A stretch of DNA of 64,000 bases from positions 45,075,549-45,139,548 of the forward strand of contig CM072523.1 of the NCBI GenBank assembly GCA_036898135.1, read 5' to 3'. Positions within the stretch are counted from its first letter, which is position 1; each line of letters begins with the position of its first letter. Both the position numbers and the translations under genes were made by a program. Below are positions 46,701 through 59,700 of this stretch, piece by piece. This DNA comes from Oncomelania hupensis. Lineage: Eukaryota; Mollusca; Gastropoda; Littorinimorpha; Pomatiopsidae. Under the pieces are notes generated by a model, which made no database searches, was not told where the DNA came from, and saw only the letters and a list, made by a program, of their open reading frames with translations.

Positions 46701-49700
46701 AAGTTTTCATAATAACTTTTCTCTGTCAAGTTTCACATCTTTCTGTGATTCTTTTGTATACAGTTTCATCTCTGGTCATTACTACACGAATCATCTTATT
46801 ACTAACCTATGTCAATCTATAGCAACTTTAAATAATTAAAAGACGTAGTATTACAAAGACTATTGTTATTTTTTAATCATTTTGTTTTGTTTTGCATGCT
46901 CGGAAACAAGTTTTCCAATGTGAACTCTTGGGTGAATATATTTCTTATGCCTTACACTACTGTTATTATCATCATCACTATTAGCACCATTGTAACGAAC
47001 TAGTGCCATAGTAGTTGCAACTTACAGATGCAAAGACTTTGCTGATGGCAGCTTCAATCTGGAATTCTGTTGATCCCTGGTCCATGTTAGCTGACAACAT
47101 GTATGCCATGCTCTGAAAACAAAACGATAAAAATTTGATAAAGTCTTGATCATTAGTTATGGAGAAGAACACTATATAAGTATTATCATCATCTTCATCA
47201 TCATCATTGTCACAATCACCATCATTTACCAAGGCATACTTTTCAGAGTTATTAAAACCTACCAAACAGTAAAAAAAATATTTTAAAAATCATTAAAAAA
47301 AAGAGGAAGAAAGTAAAAACCAACCTCTGTGACATACTGCAGGATAGACATGCGAGCAATCTTTTCCTGAATGGCACCAAAGGAGTCGATCCTGCGTCCA
47401 AACTGCTTCCTGTTGCCAGCATGATCCACCTGTTGTAGATAACAACTTAACACTGTGCATGTAAAATATACCATGCGGCTTCATGCTACATCTTCACAAC
47501 ACCAAACCACAGCAAAAACTACTAAAGCATGTTGTAGCACCGTTAGTTAGGGCACTGGTTTCCCATGCCAAAGGTATGAGACTTCTCAGATCGCTGAGGG
47601 TTTTCTCCGGATACTCCAGTTTCCTCTCTCCCTTCAATAACGCTATGGATGTAGTCAATCTAAATATCAAAAATAAAAACCGATTTCTCTTCCACCTCCT
47701 GTAATAGCGAGCTGAAGAGATCTCTGCGCTTTGATTTCAAACACAGAAAAATTGCGTGATAGCGTCCTGTATACTTATTATTGGTAGTAGTATTATTAGG
47801 CTTCTTAAGTGACGGGTATTATTGTATTTTATTGTTTTGCACTGTATTGTGTTGTTCAGTGTCCTGTTGTGTTGGATTGTATTGTTTAGGGCTGCGTTGT
47901 GTCTTGTCTTGTACTCACAGCTTTGAATATGCAGTACTTCATGGTACCTGAGAGGGCGGCAGCCATGCCGAAACGTCCATTGTTCAAGATGTTCATCGCC
48001 ACTTTAAAGCCACCTCCCACACCTGGAAACATTTAAATAATACAGTAACTAATAATCAGATAAACCAAAGGCAATAAATCACAGAGCCATGCCTGTACTA
48101 GGCAACAAGGCACGGCAAGGACATCAAGACCAACTTTATTTTACATTTTTTCCAAGTTCTCTGGATTCTTCCTTTCTCCTTTCAATTATGACACTGGATG
48201 CAGTCAATCGAAAATGTTAAAAATAAAAATCGATTTCCTTTCGTTCTTTTGATTGCAATCACCCTGCCTTTACATCAGATCTCAGAGTGATGAATGTGTG
48301 TTTATTGGGCGTGTAAGAGTGCGAGTAACATGTGATCCTATATGTTGGTACAGATCTTTCTCGTATATATTTCGATGTTAACGTCAAGTATAAGTGTGTG
48401 AGAACTATGCTTTGAACTGGTGTCATTAGGAAAAAACGCTATATAAATACCCTTATTATTATTATTATTGCCACACTTTTGAGTCTGATTCATGGTTTAG
48501 GGAAAGGCACATATACAGCATCCAATATAATCATAAACCATGAAATCTATGGTAACTTTTATATGTTTGTATCAAATCCCCTCACATTCTACAATCATAC
48601 AATGAGGGTTGTCCAAGGTTCTTTTCAGGCTTTCATGATCCGACATATCACTGCAGACTTTCACAAGTTTTGTAGCTTTCTGTTGCACTCTCTCAATCGC
48701 AAGGATACCAGACTGTGTTCACATACCCAAGGGGAGACCTAGCCATTGACATGTTCAATTTGTAATTGAGAAGACAAAGAAAGGATAGTCAGAAAGGCTT
48801 AACAACCTGTTTTGTCCTCACAATACTACTACTACTATTACCTCTACTACAACTATTATTACTACCTCTACTACTACTATCTCTACCACTACAATTGCTA
48901 CTACAAGTAGTAAACACAAGTATTTGTGTGTGATTTATGGAATGATATGGGTCTGGAGTGTGGATGTGTGTGTGACTGCTTATTAACATTGGAGCAGTTT
49001 CCATATGCAATGAATCAACATCATGTGGCAGAATAAATTCTGTATTTTGTACTATTACTACTACAGATATCCTCATCTAAGAGACTGAGCGTAGTGAAGG
49101 AATGCAACCTTACCTCCTAGCACATTTTCCACTGGAATTTTGACGTCTTCAAAATAAACCTCTGCTGTGTTGGAACACTTGATGCCCATCTTCTTTTCTG
49201 GTGGGCCACTGAATATTTTAGGACACAGCAAGTCAACATTATGCAGTATTGCAATATAAATCAAGGTCTTTATTGTTGTCATCACCACCACTGTAATCAG
49301 TACCACCGATGTGGAGAATTTGCTAAAATTCTAGAGACTTTAAATTGTAGGTCAGTATTTACGAATAGAATTCCTGTAATTTGTGTGCTTGGATTTATGT
49401 ATGATACGTTCACATCTCGATCTAACACCATTATCTTATACAGTCAAACTAATTCCAGCCATCCAGGCCATTATCATGTTTTAATAAATACTTGTTACTA
49501 CAATACAAAGACGCACTTACTGTGAGACACCACCAAAGGACCGCTCAACAATGAATGCTGTCACTTTGTCTTTGGTCACACCTTCCTTTGTTACTGGGGT
49601 CTGAAAACACGGAGTCAATCTGGCTTGAAAATAACAAATTTACAAACTCCTAAAAGTCACCACAGTCAATCTTCATTTAAAACTACAATTTACAAAATTC

Positions 49701-52700
49701 TCAAAGCTGCTCTAAAAAATACTTTCAGTTTTCATTCCAAGTGCTAGAACCTTCCTAGTCTGATTGTAGGTGACAAATGTCTGATTGCATGGGCGTTAAA
49801 TGTCCGATCGATGGGTCATCTTTGTGGACAATGCCAGATAATTCAATGTCCACGGCGTATCCTGTGATCAAATCATTCATCTTTAGTTGTCTCATCATTT
49901 ACACAGAGAGATATGTTACTTTCTCTTCTTTATTTTCTTATTATTATTAGTAGTAGTATGAGTATTAGTATTATATAATCTTTGTGTTCTTCTTCTTCTC
50001 AATATTAATATTATTATTATTATTATTATTATAATCACAAAAAGAATTATTAAATACCTGTGCAAACACAGTAAAGATTTCAGCCAAACCACCGTTGCTG
50101 ATCCAGATTTTGCTACCATTCAGAACGAAATGTTTCCCGTCGTCAGAAAGTACTGCCCGCGTCCTGATAGACTGTCAACAGAGAAAAACAAAAGATGAAA
50201 AATACCATTATTACCAGTGATGCACAAGTTGCCCGGACTCCGGACATTGACCGCTTGATTTTTTAAATGTCCGATTGTGAAACCTCAAGGCGGACACCTT
50301 GTCCGATTAAAACGATGGCGAGTCGGACACGTGTCCGATAGTTTTCGCGTATTTTGCATAGATGGCGAAATGTTTATGCCTCGCTAGATGGAAAACCAAA
50401 CGTCGTCTGCATGCTGAAACGTATACATGCCTTATCTCCCTTATCATCTCCTGCGTGGGATTGCTATTTTTATCCCGAGTCACAAAGCAACACAGCCAAC
50501 CAGCGCCCTTGAAACATATACAGCTTTGTTTTAGTCAATCGGTGCTCAGCTTTGTTTTAGTCAATCGGTGCTCGCGACTTGAGTTTACGTTGGATCTGTG
50601 TTGGCGTTGTACTTGTACTTTTGGTAAGCCAAACATTCGATCGAAATTATCGGAAATGCATGCGAAAAAAAAAATGAAGGCGGATAAAAAACAAATCTCA
50701 ATCATCGTCTTATTTGCGGGTAATTCAGCTCCCAGCACATTAAAAGATGCAGAGCCTACACGATCTGTGGAGGATTCTTCCGATGCCGATGGTCGCGAGG
50801 CCGAGAAACCGTCAACTTCGAGTCAGCCTACTAGTACTCGTGTTGATCGCGTTTTTCAAAAGGCGTAACATTTGACGATGAAAAAAAAAGCCATGTTCTG
50901 TACGGTATTTAAAAGTTCTGGTGTGGCGAAAAACTCGTTTACTCGCGGCTGCTTTAACTTTAAAAAAAAAAAAGTGCATTGGAAGATCATTTGACTACAG
51001 CTAGTCACAAACTAGCAATCCAAGTGCCCCAAGAGCAACAAAATGAAGAGGCTTGTTAGGATCTAATGTTGACAAATCAGGAGGAGGCAATGATCACCAC
51101 AGCATGAGCTGTAAACTGGCTAATAAACGAAAATCTGCCTCATGAAATTTGGCTCTGTTATGCAGCTTTTGAAAGACAGTAACGCAGAAAGCAAGAGAAA
51201 ACGCTACATTTTAAAGAATTGAACTTTCACTGTTTCGAAGTGCCTCTTTACTGTTCAGTATTACCAAATAAACAACAAGACTTTTTGGCAACAATGCCAG
51301 TGTCCTATTACTTTTTTGTGTTCAGGACATCATGTCCTATTGTTTTTTTTGTTTTCAGGACATCATGTCCTATTAGGGTCCCAAAACATGTGCATCACTG
51401 ATTACTGTACCGTAAATCCATGCATCTTGACAAAAGAGTTCATCTGTTCGCCAAATGCAAATAGAAATTGTGCAGATGACCTAAAACTTGGAGCTCATGA
51501 CAAGTACTTTCTTAACTCGCCCTCCGTTTTCCATTGCTGGTTGTTACACATTTCACCGTTTCACGAACCACCCAACGGTCGAATAAACTGCTCACAACAT
51601 GAGGGTAGAACTGTCCGGATTATCTCCAGTCTAAACTGCTGGTCTGTGGTGCAATTGCCCGTAATGGTAGGATTTTATTCTATAGCAAGTGTGATATTAA
51701 TAAGAATGTTAAAAAATAAATGACCTCTGTATACAAACATAAACTCTCCCTTTACGTAGCCTCTCCTCTGTGTAAAATAATATTGTATTATATTTACCTT
51801 CATACCCTCAATATCATTATACTGAATGGAAAAGTTGCTTTATTTTTCTGTGCGTGAGATAGATACAAGTGGTTCTGTTGGTCAAACTAAATGTTCTTTA
51901 AATTTGTTACGCTGGTGTGTATGGATGTTAGTAGAGAGAGAGAGAGACAGAGACAGACATTATAGTTGAACGTATGAGGTATAATTGTTAGAACAAAATG
52001 TAGAGTAATGGTTATCTTGAGATTTTATGTTTGTGTTTTTTCAATTTGTTTTAAAACATTTTCTATTTGCTGGGATGCAGTGTGTTGTGTGAGTTGTTCA
52101 TTGTGGGTCATAAAGAGTGGTTTGACTTGACTTGACAAACATCACGCAGTATTGGTGGCCTTAGCTAGCTGCAGTTATGTCCTTTGTGCTCACCCCACAA
52201 CTACAGTAGGGTTGTACTTCTTGACAGCATTATCTTCTGTCCAACTGTCGCACCTTTTGCCCCATCTCTTATCATCACAGGTACCCAAATTTCACTTTCA
52301 CCTCACAGTCTAAGGACACTTGCACCCCAGGTCCTTAGTTTTAAAATCCCTTTCGGTGAAAAAAGATATAAAATCAACAAAAACAGGACACCGGAGGGTT
52401 GAAGAATTCACAACAAGGATGCCGTCTCCATGCTTTCTTTCACGAGGATGTAAAAATCTCAATTTTCACAACAAGAGACCTGCTTCACATGTTGTCATTT
52501 CACAGCAGTAGTATTTCATCCAACTCCATGACTGACCGACCCCCCCCACTCCCCTTGACACCCTCGCCCCCTTCCTTACCCCCCAAAGTAACAACAAGAT
52601 ACTCACACTTGCATCAGAGCCACTGGCAGGCTCCGTCAAACAGAAAGCAGCCATCTCTTCACCAGAGGCCAACTTGGGCAAGTACTTCTGTTTCTGATCC

Positions 52701-53703
52701 GGCGACCCAAACAGCAAGATCCCTTTGAAGCCGATGGACTGAAAATAAACAAACAATACATATTCTTGTTCGCGTTTCCTTATTTTTATGATACAATGGT
52801 TGGCAGGTTTCCTTCCAACTTGTTGTGGGTGTCACAGCTCTGCAACAGCTGCACTTTCAATGAGAAAGCAACAAACGCACACATTTATTGTGCACAGTTA
52901 AATCATGCCAAAACGACTTGTGGGGGCCTTAATTAGGCTGCTTTCTCTGTTCTTCTGTCATGATATCTGTGTTGCGTTTCTTCTTCCAAGATCTAGGCCT
53001 ACAATACAGATGCACTTCATACAAACTAAGGGAGCTCAATCTACATAAAAACAAAAGGAATTCACTCTACATTTAATTTTATTTAAAAAAAAAAAACACC
53101 AAAAAAACAGCAATAAAACATAAAACAAAAAAACAACAAGAAAGAAATCTCAATCTAAAACTATTTTTTAAAAAGACTGAAATCAGAGTTAGCTTGCCTC
53201 TTACTTTTCTGCCTCATAGTGAACAAAACCTCAGCCTAGTACTATGAATTCTCTCCTTATAAGTCAGGAACTGTTGAGTAGGACAGAAGAATATACTATA
53301 GGAGGAAAAATAATAACAGAAGAAGAAGAAGGAGGAACAGAGAAAGAAGAAGACTGTAAAGCATAGTGTGTACCTGATGAGCTCCTAGCGCAATCCCCAC
53401 TCCCAAGTCATGAGCCCCCACTATCTCCACAAGACGAGCATACTGGGTATTGTTCAGTCCAAGACCACCTGCGTAAATAACAACAACGCAATCTGCCCTT
53501 TAACACTCTTCAAACATTATGAATCAGTGAATAATGGTACAGACTGTTTACAATACAATACTTCTTTATCATCCAACTTTGACATTATACCTAAAAGTTG
53601 AAAACTGGCTTTGGCACTGAGCGCAAACACTGCATAAAATAGGTAAATAAACAGAAATAAAACTTTCCATGCTTACAACAGTCCTATGCCTCAGCTGCAA
53701 ATA

Positions 53704-53764
<61 letters not shown>

Positions 53765-56700
53765 CCTGTTTAAAATGTTTTCTCTCTTTGTCTCTCCTTC
53801 TTGCCTCATTGATGCACACACATCCACACATACCCACATACACACTAGCCCTTGAACATCAATTGCTACCTGCAATAAAGCTTAAACAACAATACCATTT
53901 TAAATATCAATATTGCACAAGTCAATCACAGTAGCATAGACACTAGCAGCTCTGGAATCAATCTTCAATCATCAAAACTAAAAAAAAAAAGACTGTTGAT
54001 ATTCAAAAGGCAGAAAGGAAAACTATATATTTTTTTAAATTGTAAATCTACATGCACCGCTTCCAACACCATTATTAAGGAGAGAGAAAACTGGAGGCCC
54101 TGGGGAAACCCCTGAGCAACACACACACAAAAAAAGGTTAATTCCTTTAACCCTCTAACACGAGGAGCGACCTAGAGCGACCAATATTTTTGCTATGTGC
54201 ATACTCGCAGAGCGGCCGGTAATGACGTGGTCTGATCAGAGCCTGCCATGTGGAAATCTATTTCTGTGAGATTCTCTCACACGTGATCGTGACTTCCTGC
54301 TGTTTCCGGCGGCGGTTTCACGGCATTTTTAGAGTGTGTAGAACGCACACAGTGAATTTTCAAAGTTTGAGAGGCGGAGAATTATGGCGTCAGATTCTTG
54401 CAGAATCTGACGAAGAAAATGACCAATTTGAAGGATTTTAGGAGGCCAATTTGGTACAGGTTAATTATGGAGAGGATAGTGATTTGGACTTTCACTTTGA
54501 CGATCTTTTTCTGTCGGATTTGAATAACAAAAACGATGAACAATCGGTGCTTTATTATTTGAGTCAGTGATCGTATTGCTGCATGTTGTGCAGTATGCAA
54601 TGTTGACATTCAGATTTGTTTTTCCAGTTGCAAAACATTGTAAAAATGTATGTGTAACATTTCATTTTGAAGAAAAATATGTGGTTGATTTATTAATAAT
54701 GATAAGTGGAACATAATTTTGGGTGGTGCATTTTTAATTAATTTTTGTATGTGCATGGTGTAACATTTTGACGGAGTTACTTGCCTTGACCTAGGAAATA
54801 GAAGCAGATAAGGCTTAGACTCCTGTGGGGGTTAGAGGGTTAATATTTTGTCACCCTTGCCTTGACCTAGGAAATAGAAGCAGATAAGGCTTAGACTCCT
54901 GTGGGGGTTAGAGGGTTAATATTTTGTCACCCTGGCAGAGATCGAACCCACCACATATGGCACTGGAAACTAACGCTCAACCAATTGATCTACAGGCCAC
55001 CTTCTTTGTACACTGCAAATTTTCATTACATTTCACATTGGAAGTGAACAGTGCTTAAGCACTATCAACACTGTCCTGTGTGATTAGGCCCTACACAAAT
55101 ATTTTCCAACCTTCTTTCGATCCTTTCTTTTCTCCATTAAATTAATGTATTGTCCAACCATTCATTCAACGCTAAAGCAGCCAGTCTTACCCAAAGCTTG
55201 AGGCACTTGCAAGCCAAAGGCACCCATCTCCCTCAGCCCTTGCATGGTCTGGTCGTCTATTTTTTCATTAGCGTCGTTCTTCAGTGCATCGTTTTGTTCC
55301 TGTAGGTGCAACAATTTTGTTTTAAAAAATCTGTTATACATACAAAATTAAACGGGGCAAAGCCCATATGACTCGCATGCTCCTTGTGGAACTTGCAATA
55401 TTTAACATGAAAATAACTGTCCACAAAAAAAAAAGCAACATGAAACAGTGGCACTAAAATGCACAGTAATACTTACTTTGATCATTCTATGCTCTTGACC
55501 TTGTGATGACCATGAACTAACATAGACACTCCCATGTTGTTACACACACAACATACATTCGTTAAGAGTGTACACAGTGAAGAGGCAGGAAGACGGTTAT
55601 TAGGAGATGGAAAGGGAATTAGTTTTATCTTTATAGGATTATTTACATAAAAAGTCCGTTATTGATCCGTTCTTTGACTTCCCTAGCAAAAAACACATGA
55701 CTGTGTGATACTGCGACAAATAAACAAAAATATAAATGATTAAATAATAAATTTCCAACTGATGTTTTATCTCATCACAAGTGCATTACACAAGTTAAAG
55801 TGGATCCTCGCTAGCGAAGTGGTAGACAGCACCCAGCATAGTGTATCATATATAGAAAGGGAGGGAAAGAACTGTGTCTTTGGCAAAACGAATGCATCGC
55901 TCACAAAGTATATTCCCAAACCCCTTACGAACAAACATGTAACATCTTCACTTGGATAAAAATTATATAAGCCTATAATAGATGAAATTTCCGCAGTGAA
56001 TAAAATAGGCCTAATTGTTTTGATCAAAGTGAAGATATTACAGGTAAAAGCTGTTTGAGCAGCTCTTTCGCTTCGCTAAAGACAAGTCAATTCTCACACT
56101 TTCTATCTATAATACACTAGGGCTGCCTTCTGTCTACTGCTTTGTTACAGAAGATCCGCTATATAGGCTTACAAATTGTGTAATGCCACTGTGGTCTCAT
56201 TCAACCACTTAAACTTCATCTTCATGTTAAATAAAATATAAAATCAAATAACATAAAATAAAACAAAATAAATTGGAAACATTTTCTCACAGCAAAGAAT
56301 TTGGCACATGGATCCACCAGCATGTCCAGCTCTTCTTTCTGTTCTGCATTCAACACTGAAAAGAAAGGAACGACAGAAAGAATTAATAATACTAATCAGG
56401 AGTGAGATTTAGCGGTCGCCCGAGGCGACTTAAAACCGGCTCGGGCGACCTCACTTTATAGTTGAGCCAGCCCGCCTGGCGACCTAAAAAAACATAATAC
56501 TACTTGCAGACTTTTAGAAGCTCGGTCCGAAGCGAGAGCGTTTTTAGGTCACTGTTCGTCTGCTACGAGTATGAAGCATACGCGAGGGTTATTTCCCTTT
56601 GCCTACTTCCCTTTTGCGCCAAGCGAGCTGTCTGCTTTGTTTGTAAAAAAGACACTGCTACAAATTACGTGTATTGTCAAGGTGACGGTTGTTGATCCGA

Positions 56701-59700
56701 AAATGTGGAACTTAATTTCTGGGGTCAACGAACCCCCGCCAAAGAAGGCGAATTCTAGTTCGGAGAAGAAAGAGCGTCACAAAGAGAATGAATCGAAGAG
56801 AAAAATACATTTTCAGACTGCATGGCTGAAATGTTCAGATGGCGAAGATCGATCTTGGCTCATTTTCGATAAAGAAGTTGGTCTAATGCACTGTACACAT
56901 TGCCGTAAATACGCGATTGTCGGGCTGCCTAAAAACCATGCGGGCTACCTCACTTTACTTCCTAGCTAGCCCGGCGGGCTAGTTAGTCTCCTGGGTTAAA
57001 TCTCACCCCTGCTAATACAGTAATAGATGAGCAGGGGTGCTGATAAGTGATAGCACTTGTCAGGCTGCCACAGAAGGTAAAACTTCTTTCAGATGACCTA
57101 TACTTCAAAGCGGACTTGTCTGCCTGGCGACATTTTCTGCTGTCTTGTGATTCCTCACTAATTCTATATATCCAAAAATGTTTTAAACTATTTCAGGTTT
57201 CACCAAAATGTAAACTGTGTTATGTTATTCTATAGGTGAAAACTGTTTATAGAATACTGAGGAATTCTGCAGAAACTTCAAACTATACTACTCAAAATAA
57301 TTGAAGGGCCACTCTCATATTTCATTTAGTTTAATTATTTTTTGCTGCTATCAATAATATCGCTTATATTGCTTATTTCAAAACTTATCCTGTACAGTAA
57401 CATTCAAGACAATCTTATTCTGACAAGTAATCACATGTGTGAGTTTTGAACTTTCTGCACTGAGTTGAAAAACAAACCCAATTTTAATTTAAAAAATGAC
57501 CCTAATTTACTGTTGTCTTGCTAATAAAGCAAAATTTTCAACATTAAAACGTGATTTGCACGCGAAAGGCTTGCATTTTCTGAGTTCAGTTCAACAATCG
57601 GCGCTTTTTTCTGGGTAAAAATGGCAGCGCTTTTGCTGCTTTTCTAACCATGCACCCTGATTTAAAGAGAGACCCATTATGTCCAAGTGGCCCTTGTATT
57701 ATTTTGAGTAGTATATTTTGCTATTGTTACTAGCCTTGTGCGGCTGTGAGCAAGATGAAAATTTCTGACTTCAGCTCATTGTCTAAGTGTCTTGCATCGT
57801 TTTTATGTCCGTCATATATTCATAATATGCCAAAATTTATATTAAATGTAATAGGGATGCTACAATTTTCATAAAATTGTAGGAAGTTATATTGAAATAA
57901 ATCAGTTAAGAGATCTCGCTTTTGATCTAAAACAACCACAAATTAAAGACAAAACTGAAAAGAAACAAAACAACAAGCTGAATAACAAATGTAAATATAT
58001 ATGCAGACTCACATTGCAGATTGCTGCACCCAAATGAGCAAGAAGCACTTACAAGACAATCAAAATACCAAGAATTAGGGCATTAAAAGTTTAAACTCAC
58101 CTTCAGGATATGGGAAAACTTGTTCTGTGACAATTTTTCCTCGGAATAAATTCATAGCAAAGGACCGAGAATCTGCCTGCAACACGAGTATCAAAAAGAA
58201 AAACGTTATTTAAAGAATTGTTTGGTATACAAGTACATAAAAAGTACATTGTACAACATTTCAAGTTCAAATAGGTTTAGAAACTATCGATGGCACTAAT
58301 CCACACATTATGTGAACCATCGGCAGTAGATAAGGGGAGATAAATCTTTTCTTTTATTCCCTCGTTCCATATAGGATAGCATTTAATAATGATATTACCC
58401 ACTGTGCTGTCAACACACTCCTGTCTCATCTCTTTAGGTGAGAAACATTTATCACTTTGTTTTACACAAACGTTTTGTTCCCCTAAAGTTCAGATAGCTG
58501 TAAAGATCCTGGTTGATCTCAAGCAGCCCAAGGTACATCAACTTGCTGCATTATATGGAATGTCAAGCACTAATTTATAGAATATCCTGGAAAGTTAACG
58601 TAAATAAAGCTGGTCAGAGGACCAATTGCTGAAGAAATCAACCAAGCAGGACAAGATGTGGAATGTATCAGCTTCAACATCCAGAAGTTTTAAAATGGTT
58701 CTGCTAATAAAATGCACTTAACGAGGCGCAAAAATAACCTTGTGAAGTGCATTTTATTAGCAGAACTGATTTGGGATACATACATGTGTGCATTATGCCA
58801 AAAAAAATTACCTCGTTAAGTGCATTTTATTAACCGATTTGTTATTTGATTATAAACACATGCACACACAGACACATACATTTTTTATTATATATAACAC
58901 TTTATTACAAATTGTATACTGTGCAGATTACAGAGTAATAGAAGATGCACACAGTATAATGGCAGAGGACAGCAAGTGGAAGTCATTTAACCACTCTGAA
59001 CACTAAAGACTGAACAAGACACACTCACAGTCCTAGAGACCCACACACACACATGCAGAAAAATCAGATATTGTATATGAATGCTTACAAACATAAATTT
59101 ATGAGAAGATAGCACCTTTCTTCACTTCTGACAGACCTTCAGGAGCAAAGAACAGAACATAACTATGCTAGGAAAGTTGTATACAAACCTGTTGTTGGGA
59201 CTCTTTGTCTGCTGAGGATGCCAGATCCTTTGATCGTGATGGAGCAGGGCTGGGAGCTGCAGCCGTTGACTGACAGAGACATGGTGTCAGCTGCCATGAC
59301 TGTCCTCTCAACCTTTAACAGTAACAACCATGTCTTAAAAGTAAAACTTAATAAGGAATAATTAAATGTGTCAACTTCAGAGTTTATGAAAATATGAATT
59401 CTGTCATTTTCAATCTTCATGCATGACGCTAAATGATCTACTGTACGTTTTTATTTTATTTTGATGTGCTTGTCACATCATTCTGTGTTACATAAAACTA
59501 AAAATGAGATGCACCAAACAACTTGACATTAAAATCTGCTTTCGAGTGATAAATTTGACCTCATTCAACTATTGAAAGTATTTTTGATTATAATCTAAAA
59601 CTAGTCATTAAGTACACTACTTTGGAGCTTCTTGATACTGAAAAATATATTGAATGATTTTTTCAATTCATCGAATCTTGACACAATGGATACACGAGTA

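Noticed and set aside
50362..50868. A 168-codon novel gene in the ACADVL intron
   Set aside because: It is inside inverted-repeat element D and only its last part looks protein-like, matching a transposase N-terminus.
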